Part shown: positions 1 to 6,833 of the stretch, piece by piece
Position numbering within the stretch: position 1 is the stretch's first letter
Layout: each line of letters starts with the position of its first letter
Assembly (NCBI GenBank): GCA_029884515.1
Contig: JAOUHR010000061.1
Coordinates: forward strand, 1 to 8,562
Source: Gemmatimonadota bacterium
GTDB taxonomy: Bacteria; Gemmatimonadota; Gemmatimonadetes; Gemmatimonadales; Gemmatimonadaceae
DNA length: 8,562 bases
Direction: 5' to 3'
The notes under the pieces: generated by a model
Database searches by the model: none
Told to the model about the DNA's origin: nothing
Seen by the model: only the letters and a program-made list of their open reading frames with translations
Made by a program: the position numbers and the translations under genes

Positions 1-46
1 GTGGGGTGGGGTGGGGTGTCTTCCTCACGCCCCCACCTCTCACCTC
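1..46 (-). terminator. Possible hairpin and G-rich repeat after mnmE
   Basis: Immediately downstream of the mnmE stop codon, the sequence at 11-16 (GTGGGG) is complementary to 30-36 (CCCCCAC). This could form a short GC-rich hairpin in the mnmE transcript. There is no clear U-tract, so this is a weak terminator call. The edge of the window also carries a tandem GTGGG repeat (1-18). Confidence 0.25.
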
Positions 47-1444
47 CTACTTCCCGACGCAGAAACCCCGGAACACGCGCTCCAGCACTTCCTCCACGTC
101 GATCCCGCCAAGCAACTCGTCGAGTGCGTGCACGGCGGCGCGCAGGTGCGTCGCCGCGACCGGAGCGGGGAGTGCAGCGTCACGCCAGGCCGCGGCGAAC
201 TCGTGCACCTCCGCGCGCGCCGTGCGCAGCGCGGCCGCGTGCCGTGCGCGTGTGACGAGCGGGAGCTCCTCGTCCGGATCCGGGGCGAGCGATCCCATCG
301 CCCGCGTGATCGCCGCGCGGAGCGCCTCGAGGCCGTGTCCACCGTGGGCGCTCACGCCGACCGCCGCGCTCGCCGCGACGTCGGCCGGGGGCCGCCACGC
401 GTCGCAGGCCTCGCGCGCGTCGAGCTTGGTGCGCACGGCGATGCGGAGCGCCTCGCTCAAGGACGCGACCTGCGCACAGGCGCGCGCAAGCTCCTCGTCG
501 GTGTCGCCGCAGGCGAGCACGAGGTGGGCGGTCGCGAGCCGCCGCGCGCTCACCTCGACGCCGAGCCGCTCCACCGCCTCGGCGTCAGCACGCAACCCGG
601 CGGTGTCCACCAGGCGCATCGGCCACGGGTCGTGGTCGATCAGCACCTCGATCGCATCGCGTGTGGTGCCGGGGACGTCGCTCACGATCGCCCGCGGATC
701 GCCGGCGAGCGCATTGAAGAGCGTCGACTTCCCCGTGTTCGGCGCACCCGCCAGCACCACGGTGACGCCCTCGCGCCCGAGCTCGGCGCGAGGCAGCGTC
801 GCGAGCAGCGCCTCGAGCTCCGCGAGCACGCGCACCGCTGCGTCCGTCGCCCGCGCGCGCGGCTGCGGTCCGTCGTCCTCCTCCGGGAAGTCGAGTTCGT
901 AGGCGATCAGTGCCTCGACGTCGAGCAGCGCCTGCCGGAGCGCGCCGAGGCGGTGCGAGAGCGCGCCCGAGAGCTGGCGCAGGGCGGCGCGGTGCATCGC
1001 GCGGGAGCGCGCGTCGATCAGGTCCGCGACCGCCTCGGCCTGCAGCAGGTCGAGCTTGCCGTTCCGCACCGCGCGTTCGGTGAACTCGCCGGGGAGCGCG
1101 GGGCGCGCGCCCGCCTCCACCACCGCCGCAAGCACCGCGGTGCTCACGTAGCGCCCACCGTGCACGGAGAACTCCACCACGTCCTCGCCCGTGAACGAGG
1201 CCGGTGCCGGGTAGTGCGTGGCGATCGCTTCATCGAGATGGTCGTGCGGCGCATCGCACGCGTGCAGCGCGACGCGGGTGGCGCGGCGCGCCTCCGGCGG
1301 CCAGGGCGTCGCGACGCGCGCGGCCACCGCACCCGCGCCCGGCCCGCTCAGGCGCACGACGGCGAGGGCGCCCCGCCCCGGTGCCGTCGCCACCGCGGCG
1401 ATCAGGTCGCCGCGGACGTCAGCGCCGCTTGCGCTCGCCCCCAT
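47..1444 (-). CDS. mnmE: tRNA uridine-5-carboxymethylaminomethyl(34) synthesis GTPase MnmE
   Basis: With MnmG, MnmE modifies the wobble uridine U34 of certain tRNAs, using a tetrahydrofolate-derived one-carbon unit and GTP hydrolysis. At 465 aa it is close to the usual 450-460. The N-terminal folate-binding/dimerisation domain spans about residues 12-130, with TGEDVVEFSVHGG at 85-97. A helical domain carries an inserted G domain: P-loop GAPNTGKS at 233-240, GTTRD at 259-263, DTAG at 280-283 and TKLD (in place of NKxD) at 339-342. The C-terminus is FCVGK, the family's C-x-GK ending, with Cys462 as the conserved cysteine. The ATG start lies inside the 3' end of yidC (26-nt overlap), so the two are probably translationally coupled. 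It is the last gene of the leftward operon within the window. The family assignment is firm from the motifs; only the exact start is somewhat open. Confidence 0.97.
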   Translation of the reverse strand: MGASASGADVRGDLIAAVATAPGRGALAVVRLSGPGAGAVAARVATPWPPEARRATRVALHACDAPHDHLDEAIATHYPAPASFTGEDVVEFSVHGGRYVSTAVLAAVVEAGARPALPGEFTERAVRNGKLDLLQAEAVADLIDARSRAMHRAALRQLSGALSHRLGALRQALLDVEALIAYELDFPEEDDGPQPRARATDAAVRVLAELEALLATLPRAELGREGVTVVLAGAPNTGKSTLFNALAGDPRAIVSDVPGTTRDAIEVLIDHDPWPMRLVDTAGLRADAEAVERLGVEVSARRLATAHLVLACGDTDEELARACAQVASLSEALRIAVRTKLDAREACDAWRPPADVAASAAVGVSAHGGHGLEALRAAITRAMGSLAPDPDEELPLVTRARHAAALRTARAEVHEFAAAWRDAALPAPVAATHLRAAVHALDELLGGIDVEEVLERVFRGFCVGK

Positions 1445-3123
1445 CGGTGGACTTGGCCACCACGGCGACCGGCTGGCTCTTCGCCCGCTCGTTCGCGATC
1501 AGCCACTGCTGCGGGAGTGCCGCGAGGTTCTGCACCGCGTAGTAGAGGTTGAGCCCGGACGCGAAGTTGAGCAGCGCCACCGTCATCACCACCGGCATCA
1601 GGTAGCCCATCATCTTCGTCTGCGGATTGGGCGGCACGTTCCGCATCCCCACCCACGAGAGAGCGAACATCGAGAAGCCCATGGCCAGTGGCAGGATGTA
1701 GAACGGGTCCTTGAGCGAGATGTCGGCAAGCCACATGAACGACACCCCGCGGAACTCGATCGTGTTCTGGAACACGAAGAAGAGCGCGAAGAGGATCGGC
1801 ATCGGCAGGAGCATCGGCAGGCAGCCCGAGAGCGCCGCAAAGGGGCTCACGCCGGCCTCCTGGTACACCTTCATCAGCCTCGCGCTGCTTCTCGGCGTCG
1901 CCCTTGTGCTTGTTCTGCGCCGCCTGCACCTGCGGCGCGATGCGCTGCATCTGGATGCTCGAGCGCATCATCCGGCTGTTGAGCGGCCACATCGCCATCC
2001 GGATCGCGACGCCGAAGATCACCAGGATCCAGCCGTACTGGATGTCGAGGGTGCGCTTCATCCAGAGGAGCACGCGCATCACGATCGTCGCGAAGGGTTG
2101 CACCACGCCGCTGATCCACCCGCCGTACGGATTCACGTTCTCGAAGTCGTGCCCCATCGAGACGAGCCGCTGCCACTCCTGCGGCCCGGCGAAGAGCTCG
2201 AACCGGATCCCGTCAGCGGACAGGGGGGCGACCACGGTGGCCGCGGCCCGCACCGCGACCTTGTTCACGCGCGGCGCACCGGTGACCTGCACCTCCGCGA
2301 ACGGCGACGTCGCGCTGTCCGCGGCGAGGACGCCCACGAGGAAGTACTTGCTCTTTGCCACGGCCCACGCGAACGGGCCCGCCTGCAGGACGCGCTCCCC
2401 GGGATCCGGCTTGCGGAAGTCGACCCGTTCGGCGCCGGCACGCAGCGGCTTCATCGCGTACGCGAGGTGGCGATGGTCCTCGGTGGTGTCGGCCTCCTGC
2501 GACGTGAAACCCGTCGGCAGGTCGGTCAGGAGGAATGTCGGTTGCGCGAGGCCCTCGGCGCGCCAGGTCACGGCGGCCAGGTAGTTGTCGGGCGCCAACT
2601 CGTAGCGCACGACGACGCGCGCCGCACCGATCGCGCCCGTGAAGGTCAGCGCGGGACGGCTGTCGGCCGTGCTGCGCGTGGCCGTGAAGGCGATCGTGTC
2701 GAGTGCGATCGTGTCACCGCCCGCGATGAGCCGGTAGCTCAGCATCGGCTCACTTCCATGCTCCAGGCGCACGGTGCCGGAGTCCTTGCCGAGCTGGCGG
2801 TACTTCGGCAGCGCCGCTCCGAGGAACGCGGCGCCGCGCGTGGTGAAGGAGAGCGTCGTGAGATCGTTCGCGACGCTGAGCGTCTCCGCGGCGATCGTCG
2901 GCGCGTTCGCGGTGCGCGGCGGCGAGGCGCCGGGCGCGGACACCACCGGGCCCGGCGTGGCGACCGCTGGCGACGGCGTGACCGTGGACGTGGCGGCCGG
3001 CGCCCCTTCCGAGCTTATGACCGCCGCGGGCGGGACCGCGACCTGGGGTTGCCTGAAGAGCATCGGCGTCACGACGACGACGATCCCGGTGAGCATCAAC
3101 GCGAGGAAGAAACGCTTATCCAT
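1419..3123 (-). CDS. yidC: Membrane protein insertase YidC, interrupted by a frameshift near 1878
   Basis: YidC inserts and folds inner-membrane proteins, alone or with SecYEG. The first 415 codons, from ATG at 3121-3123, encode an N-terminal membrane anchor (residues 4-22), a Pro/Ala/Thr-rich linker, a periplasmic domain (about 80-325) and the first core membrane segments, including GWILVIFGVAIRMAMWPL with the groove arginine at about 375. After QKHKG-like text the frame is lost. The rest of the core (MKVYQEAGVSPFAALSGCLPMLLPMP onward, ending ERKRR) continues in another frame from 1877 to 1419. Restoring two bases at about 1878 would give about 568 aa, normal for the family. Without repair, the upstream frame runs on to 1402 and yields a 573-aa chimera lacking the C-terminal helices. 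The gene overlaps yidD by 8 nt and mnmE by 26 nt. YidC is normally essential, so a sequencing or assembly error is the first explanation. Confidence 0.93.
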
Positions 3124-3355
3124 CTCGGGGGCGTGGAGAGGGTGGGTCGGGCACCGGATCGAAACCACCCGCGCGGAACGGATGGCACCGCGCGATGCGC
3201 TTGATGGCGAGCCACGAGCCGCGCCGCGCGCCATGGACCTCCAGCGCCTCGATCGCGTAGTTGGAACACGTGGGATGATAGCGACACGCGGCCGGCAGGA
3301 TCGGCGAGAGCACCGCCTGGTAGGCGCGCACGAAGAGCACGAGCAGGTATCTCAC
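3116..3355 (-). CDS. yidD: Membrane protein insertion efficiency factor YidD
   Basis: YidD is a small, membrane-associated, cysteine-containing protein that improves YidC-dependent insertion and is classically encoded between rnpA and yidC, as here. The 79-aa product has the complete family pattern: an amphipathic N-terminus ([20 protein letters not shown]), CRYHPTCSNYAIEAL at residues 24-38, RCHPF at 56-60, and the closing GGFDPVPDP at 63-71. Translation starts with GTG at 3353-3355. That codon overlaps the rnpA stop (GTGA arrangement), indicating translational coupling. The 3' end overlaps the start of yidC by 8 nt. Its mechanism is poorly defined in any organism; identity here is secure. 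Confidence 0.96.
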   Translation of the reverse strand: MRYLLVLFVRAYQAVLSPILPAACRYHPTCSNYAIEALEVHGARRGSWLAIKRIARCHPFRAGGFDPVPDPPSPRPRDG

Positions 3356-3747
3356 GGCGTCCCCGCCTCCTCGCGAGGTCGAACCGACGCGGCGAGCCGG
3401 TCAGCGATCCGCCGCATCTCGTCGGCGAGCGCGACGCCGGCGGCGCCATACGCCGCCGGCGTCGCGCGCAGCACCACGTCGAGCGGGGCGCGCGCGCGAA
3501 GTGCCGGCAGGAGCGTGAGCCGCGCGCACTCGCGAAGCCGCCGCTTCACGCGGTTGCGCGCGACCGCCGTCTGCTTGTGCTTGGGCACGATCAGCCCGAC
3601 GCGGGGGCGACGCAAAAGGGAAGCGAGGTACCGAACTTCCAGGTGCGGAGTCCGGAATCGCTTCCCATCGCGGCGCACCGCCTCGAGATCCGCCGTTCGC
3701 GTCAGCCGCTCGGCTGGCGGAAAGCGGCGGCGGGTCTCAGGCGCCAG
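3352..3747 (-). CDS. rnpA: Ribonuclease P protein component RnpA (start uncertain)
   Basis: RnpA is the basic protein subunit that binds RNase P RNA and helps it cleave 5' leaders from pre-tRNAs. The hallmark RNR motif is clear as [10 protein letters not shown], preceded by the central strand text [17 protein letters not shown]. The only standard start in the frame is GTG at 3676-3678, giving 108 aa. The same frame continues upstream, however, with [18 protein letters not shown], which matches the usual first helix of the family (RLxRxxDFxxVxxxGxRF). From the in-frame stop at 3766-3768 down to that GTG there is no ATG, GTG or TTG. I therefore place the start at CTG 3745-3747, giving 131 aa and an 11-nt overlap with rpmH. 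CTG at 3703-3705 or GTG at 3676-3678 are alternatives. Gene identity is certain; the start is not. Confidence 0.9.
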   Translation of the reverse strand: MAPETRRRFPPAERLTRTADLEAVRRDGKRFRTPHLEVRYLASLLRRPRVGLIVPKHKQTAVARNRVKRRLRECARLTLLPALRARAPLDVVLRATPAAYGAAGVALADEMRRIADRLAASVRPREEAGTP

Positions 3748-3901
3748 CGTACTTGGACGGCAGCTTCACCGTGAGCCGCTTGCGTCCCTTCTTGCGGCGG
3801 CGGCTGAGGACCTCGCGTCCCCACTTGGTTTCCATGCGCGCGCGAAAGCCATGCGTCCGGATACGACGCTTGTTGCGCGGGCGGTATGTCGGCTTCCCCA
3901 T
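3737..3901 (-). CDS. rpmH: Large ribosomal subunit protein bL34
   Basis: This 54-aa, very basic protein is a structural component of the 50S subunit. The reading frame starts [20 protein letters not shown] and continues with the L34 core, [20 protein letters not shown], ending SKYAGA before TGA at 3737-3739. A typical L34 of 44-50 aa has the same KRxRxHGFRxRMxTxxGRxVLxxRRxKGRxxL pattern, so this is full length with a slightly extended tail. The Shine-Dalgarno-like GGAG at 3907-3910 sits 5 nt before the ATG. It is the first gene of the leftward operon and lies in the classic rpmH-dnaA head-to-head arrangement at the chromosomal origin. Confidence 0.97.
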   Translation of the reverse strand: MGKPTYRPRNKRRIRTHGFRARMETKWGREVLSRRRKKGRKRLTVKLPSKYAGA

Positions 3902-3946
3902 CGTGGCTCCAAAGGACTTGAAAAAGCGGCGGTGTAGAGAACGCTA

Positions 3947-3975
3947 AACGTATCCGAGCCCGAGGCTTAGGTCAA
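3947..3975 (-). promoter_or_regulatory. Candidate promoter of the rpmH-rnpA-yidD-yidC-mnmE operon
   Basis: On the minus strand, TTGACC (3970-3975) is followed after exactly 17 nt by TACGTT (3947-3952). This is a fair sigma70-type -35/-10 pair about 46 nt upstream of the rpmH start codon. The -35 lies within a 6-bp inverted repeat (AGGCTT at 3963-3968, AAGCCT at 3983-3988). It is predicted from consensus only. Confidence 0.5.
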
Positions 3976-4018
3976 CCCGAACAAGCCTGCGGGAGCCGCT
4001 GGCTCGCAGTCACGAGCG

Positions 4019-4047
4019 TTGACTTGTCCACACGGCGGGGGTAGCTT
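4019..4047 (+). promoter_or_regulatory. Candidate dnaA promoter overlapped by a DnaA box
   Basis: TTGACT (4019-4024) and TAGCTT (4042-4047) are separated by 17 nt. The -35 is good; the -10 is weak. The DnaA box TTGTCCACA (4024-4032) begins at the last base of the -35 and fills the spacer. A second box, ATATCCACA (4062-4070), lies just downstream. Binding of DnaA here would be expected to repress its own gene, as known in other bacteria; that role is inferred. No strong Shine-Dalgarno precedes the dnaA ATG. Confidence 0.45.
4024..4032 (+). other. DnaA box (TTGTCCACA)
   Basis: It has eight of nine matches to the consensus TTATCCACA. It overlaps the candidate dnaA promoter. The same variant occurs in reverse orientation at 5445-5453, near the end of dnaA. 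Confidence 0.65.
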
Positions 4048-4061
4048 CGACCCCCCAGCAG

Positions 4062-4070
4062 ATATCCACA
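4062..4070 (+). other. DnaA box (ATATCCACA)
   Basis: It has eight of nine matches to TTATCCACA and lies 17 nt ahead of the dnaA start codon, in the region expected to hold the transcription start or leader. Confidence 0.6.
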
Positions 4071-4086
4071 ACCCGCACGGCCCGGA

Positions 4087-5484
4087 ATGTCCCTCACCCC
4101 CACCGAAGCCTGGACGCGCCTCCTCGACAGAGCGCGCACCGAGCTCTCGGATCACATAATTGAGACTTGGCTCGCCCCGCTCACGGCGGCCGAGTTCTCC
4201 GGTGAGGCCCTGACGCTCAACGCGCCGGACCAGTTTTCGGTGGAGTGGAACGAGCGGCGCCACTCGGCGATCCTCGAATCCCTGGCCCCCGTCGCGCTCG
4301 GGCACCCGGTCAAGATCGCGCTTCGGGTTCAGCAGGAGCGCGTCCAGCGCTCACAGATGGACCTCTTTGTTCCAATAAAGGGACATGAACGGGCCATCAT
4401 CGCGCCAGAAGACATCCCACAGAATGTCACGCTCAGTTCGCTCAACGAGCGCTATTCCTTCGATACCTTCGTCATCGGCAAGTCCAACGACCTCGCCGCT
4501 GCCGCGGCCATGGCCGTCTCCCAAGCGCCGGGCAAGACCTACAACCCGCTCTTCTTCTACGGCGCCACCGGGCTCGGCAAGACGCACCTCATGCAGGCGA
4601 TCGCGCAGGAGATCATCCGGCGCGCCCCCGCCACCCGCGTCACCTACATCACCACCGAGCAGTTCACAAACGACGTCATCACGTCCATCGGCAAGGGCGC
4701 GATGCACGACTTCCGCCGACGCTATCGCGAGACGGACCTCTTCCTCGTGGACGACGTGCACTTCATCGGCGGCAAGAACTCCACGCAAGAGGAGTTCTTC
4801 CACACGTTCAACGCCCTCTATGAAGCGGGCCGGCAGATCGTCCTCACCTCGGACCGCCCGCCCTCGGAGATCCCGAAGCTCGAGGCACGCCTCGCCTCGC
4901 GGTTCGCCTGGGGCATGGTGGCCGACGTCGGGCAGCCGGACCTCGAGCACCGCATCGCGATCCTCCGGCGCAAGGCCGAGATGGACCACCTCGAGCACAC
5001 GATCCCCGACGACGTCCTGCACTTCATCGCCGATCACGTGCAGTCGAACGTGCGTGAACTCGAGGGTTCGATCATCAAGCTCCTCGCCTACGCCTCGCTC
5101 AAGCACCGCGTCATCACGGTGGACCTCGCGCGCGAGGCGTTGCGCGACAAGCTGCGGTCGAGTGATGGCACGCCCCCGCGTACCGCGCGCCAGGATCGGA
5201 TGGGCCAGATCCAGCAGCGTGTCGCCGGTGAGTGGGGCGTGTCGGTGGAGGGGCTTCAGTCGAAGACCCGCACGAAGAAACTCACGGTCCCGCGGCAGGT
5301 CGCGATGTACCTCGCGCGCGAGATCCTCGGGCTCCAGCTCGTCGAGATCGGCCAGGCCTTCGGCGGCCGCGACCACTCGACGGTGATCCATTCGCTCGAC
5401 CGCGTGACCACGATGATGAAGGAGAGTGCGGAGTTCCGCGGACGTGTGGACAAGGTGAGGGAAACCGTTCGCCACCCCACGTGA
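4087..5484 (+). CDS. dnaA: Chromosomal replication initiator protein DnaA
   Basis: DnaA is the AAA+ ATPase that binds DnaA boxes, opens the origin and recruits the replicative helicase. The 465-aa product has all four domains. Domain I (about 1-75) has the family-like SDHIIETWLAPL at 21-32. A short domain II linker follows (about 80-115). Domain III carries Walker A GATGLGKT at 159-166, Walker B FLVDDVHFI at 219-227, the box VII arginine in LASRFAWG (about 272) and sensor II SNVRELEG at 320-327. Domain IV (about 365-465) has the helix-turn-helix and signature GRDHSTVIHS at 427-436. Length and motifs are normal. The ATG at 4087 gives the usual N-terminus, although no strong ribosome-binding site precedes it. 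DnaA boxes upstream and a reverse box inside its 3' end suggest autoregulation and origin function. Confidence 0.99.
   Translation: MSLTPTEAWTRLLDRARTELSDHIIETWLAPLTAAEFSGEALTLNAPDQFSVEWNERRHSAILESLAPVALGHPVKIALRVQQERVQRSQMDLFVPIKGHERAIIAPEDIPQNVTLSSLNERYSFDTFVIGKSNDLAAAAAMAVSQAPGKTYNPLFFYGATGLGKTHLMQAIAQEIIRRAPATRVTYITTEQFTNDVITSIGKGAMHDFRRRYRETDLFLVDDVHFIGGKNSTQEEFFHTFNALYEAGRQIVLTSDRPPSEIPKLEARLASRFAWGMVADVGQPDLEHRIAILRRKAEMDHLEHTIPDDVLHFIADHVQSNVRELEGSIIKLLAYASLKHRVITVDLAREALRDKLRSSDGTPPRTARQDRMGQIQQRVAGEWGVSVEGLQSKTRTKKLTVPRQVAMYLAREILGLQLVEIGQAFGGRDHSTVIHSLDRVTTMMKESAEFRGRVDKVRETVRHPT
5445..5453 (-). other. DnaA box inside the 3' end of dnaA
   Basis: The plus strand reads TGTGGACAA, so the minus strand reads TTGTCCACA, one base from consensus. 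It lies inside the coding sequence about 30 nt before the stop codon, at the left edge of the proposed oriC cluster. Confidence 0.5.
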
Positions 5485-5505
5485 ATCACATGTTCCTCAC
5501 GTGGG
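5476..5505. repeat. 9-bp inverted repeat across the dnaA stop codon
   Basis: CCCACGTGA (5476-5484) and TCACGTGGG (5497-5505) are perfect reverse complements separated by 12 nt. The left arm ends exactly with the dnaA stop codon TGA. It could form a hairpin in the dnaA mRNA (attenuating or stabilising the 3' end), but no U-tract follows. Alternatively it could be a protein-binding palindrome at the edge of oriC, since each arm contains the palindrome CACGTG. Confidence 0.5.
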
Positions 5506-5717
5506 AGGGTGCCGGGCCGGCTCTCTCCACGGTGCTCCACAGGCGCTCCACTGCCGTTGCACATGAAGCCGCGCGAGCATGGCGTGGTGTGGCAACCGAT
5601 TCCGGCGTTCGTCCACATTCCACACCTTGCTACTACTACTACTGATAGAGTAATTCAGCCCTAGAGACAGAAGCTTCCGCCCGCATTCCCACATCTCCGT
5701 CCTCGGTCCCAAACCGA
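5485..5717. other. Probable oriC in the dnaA-dnaN intergenic region
   Basis: This 233-bp gene-free stretch between dnaA and dnaN holds clustered, degenerate DnaA-box-like sequences sharing the TCCACA core. These are TGCTCCACA (5533-5541), TCGTCCACA (5609-5617) and CATTCCACA (5616-5624). Weaker relatives are at 5523-5531 and 5544-5552, with a weak reverse match TGTGGCAAC at 5588-5596. A CTA repeat and an AT-rich stretch follow at once. The order box, short spacer, trio, AT-rich DNA matches the basal unwinding arrangement described for Bacillus subtilis, where the unwinding site also lies between dnaA and dnaN. No strong dnaN promoter is visible; TTGCTA (5627-5632) with TAATTC (5651-5656) is a weak candidate. 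Origin function is inferred from gene order and motifs. Confidence 0.7.
5630..5656. other. DnaA-trio-like repeat and AT-rich unwinding element
   Basis: The plus strand has four perfect CTA triplets (5630-5641) followed by CTG, so the complementary strand reads 3'-GAT-5' four times, the described DnaA-trio. The nearest box-like sequence ends at 5624, leaving a 5-nt spacer. Of the 30 bases at 5627-5656, 10 are G or C, a sharp dip for this GC-rich window. DnaA would be expected to assemble on this single strand during opening; this is inferred from the known element, not shown here. Confidence 0.6.
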
Positions 5718-6824
5718 ATGCGCTTTACGATCTCGCGCGAGAAGCTGCAGGAAGGCCTCGCAGCCGTCACTCCCGCGGTCCCGAACAAGACGACGCTTCC
5801 CGTCCTCGCGAACCTCCTCGTCCAGACCACGGACAAGGGGATCCGCATCTCCGGCACCGATCTCGACATCGCGGTGAGCACGGAGGTGACGGCGGACGTC
5901 GAGGGCCTGGGGGCGATCACGATCCCGGCGCGCAAGCTGAGCGAGATCGCGCGCGAGCTGCCGCCGGCGCCGGTGAAGATCTCGGCGACCGGGGACCAGC
6001 GGATCACGCTCGAGTGTGGCCGCTCGAAGTTCAAGCTCCTCGGGTTGCCGAAGTCCGAATTCCCGAGCTTTCCGGCCGTGCAGTTCGAGAAGGCCGCGCG
6101 AATCCCGTCGGGCGAACTGCAGAAGCTCATCGGACACACGGCATTCGCCGCCAGCACGGAGGAGAGCCGGCCGATCCTCAACGGCGTGCTCTGGGAGCTC
6201 CGCACCGACCTGATGCGGATGGTCGCGACGAACGGGCACCGGCTCGCCAAGATGGAGGTCCCGGTGAGCGGCGGGCAGAAGTCCGACCTCATCATCCCGC
6301 CCAAGGCGCTCGAACAGATTCGGCGCCTCTTCGCCGCCGAGGAGGAGCTCGAGGTGGCACAGGGCGAGAACCACCTGGGCTTCCGTTCGCCCTTCACGTC
6401 GGTGTTCACGCGCCTCATCGAGGGTCCCTACCCGGGCTACGAGCAGGTCATCCCGAAGGACAACGACAAGTACGCGATCCTCGACCGATCGGCGTTCACG
6501 AGCGCACTCAAGCGCATGAGCGTCGTCGCCTCCGACCAGACGCACCGGATCCGGCTCTCGTTCAACGCCGGCATGCTCAAGTTCTCCGTGAGCACCCCCG
6601 ACCTGGGCGAGGCGCAGGACGAGCTTCCGATCCGCTACGACGGCGACCCGCTCGACATCGGCTTCAACGCGGCGTACCTGCTCGAGATCCTGCGCTACAT
6701 GCCCACCGACGAGGTGCGCATGACCTTCCGCGCGCCGGAGCGCGCGTCGACGCTCGAGCCGGAAGGCTGGTCGGACGCCGCAAAGTACCTCTGCCTGCTG
6801 ATGCCACTGCGCCTGGTGGATTGA
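5718..6824 (+). CDS. dnaN: DNA polymerase III subunit beta (sliding clamp)
   Basis: The beta clamp is a ring-shaped homodimer that tethers DNA polymerase III to DNA and serves as a platform for replication and repair proteins. The 368-aa product has the usual length and three-domain layout. Recognisable stretches are MRFTISREKLQEGLAAVTPAV at the N-terminus, TTLPVLANLL (25-34), ESRPILNGVLWE and ATNGHRLAKMEVP in the middle domain, and RLIEGPYPGYEQVIP. The C-terminal LLMPLRLVD includes the M-P-x-R-L tail that lines the clamp's protein-binding pocket. The ATG at 5718 gives the normal family start; no strong Shine-Dalgarno is seen before it. It is separated from dnaA by the proposed oriC and ends 25 nt from the convergent lipoprotein gene. 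recF, a frequent downstream neighbour, is absent here. Confidence 0.98.
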   Translation: MRFTISREKLQEGLAAVTPAVPNKTTLPVLANLLVQTTDKGIRISGTDLDIAVSTEVTADVEGLGAITIPARKLSEIARELPPAPVKISATGDQRITLECGRSKFKLLGLPKSEFPSFPAVQFEKAARIPSGELQKLIGHTAFAASTEESRPILNGVLWELRTDLMRMVATNGHRLAKMEVPVSGGQKSDLIIPPKALEQIRRLFAAEEELEVAQGENHLGFRSPFTSVFTRLIEGPYPGYEQVIPKDNDKYAILDRSAFTSALKRMSVVASDQTHRIRLSFNAGMLKFSVSTPDLGEAQDELPIRYDGDPLDIGFNAAYLLEILRYMPTDEVRMTFRAPERASTLEPEGWSDAAKYLCLLMPLRLVD

Positions 6825-6833
6825 CGGGCGGGC

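Larger units (their letters stand above)
3902..4086. promoter_or_regulatory. rpmH-dnaA divergent intergenic region with DnaA boxes
   Basis: This 185-bp gap separates the leftward rpmH operon from dnaA. It carries a promoter candidate in each direction and two good DnaA boxes on the plus strand: TTGTCCACA at 4024-4032 and ATATCCACA at 4062-4070, each one base from TTATCCACA. It lacks a long AT-rich stretch or a trio repeat. I therefore read it as a regulatory region and possible accessory part of a bipartite origin, not the unwinding site. Confidence 0.6.

Noticed and set aside
11..1552. Long plus-strand open frames opposite mnmE (such as 11-1552) and opposite yidC (1711-3204)
   Set aside because: They are antisense shadows typical of high-GC DNA: low-complexity Arg/Ala/His text, no family resemblance, and the opposite strand carries clear genes.
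1872..1884. Programmed ribosomal frameshifting in yidC
   Set aside because: No slippery heptamer or evident downstream stimulatory structure is visible, and the family is not known for it. An indel is the simpler explanation, so I kept it only as an alternative.
1402..3234. A continuous 610-aa minus-strand open frame covering yidC
   Set aside because: Its N-terminal 37 residues precede the true YidC start (MDKRFF), and its last roughly 157 residues are out-of-frame Arg/Pro/Ala-rich text. It is a product of the frameshift at about 1878.
4351..5475. A 374-aa minus-strand open frame opposite dnaA
   Set aside because: It is a shadow of dnaA with no recognisable motifs and abnormal composition.
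5631..5643. The CTA/TAC triplet run as a simple microsatellite
   Set aside because: It could be one, but its exact placement next to box-like sequences and an AT-rich dip between dnaA and dnaN makes an origin element the better reading.
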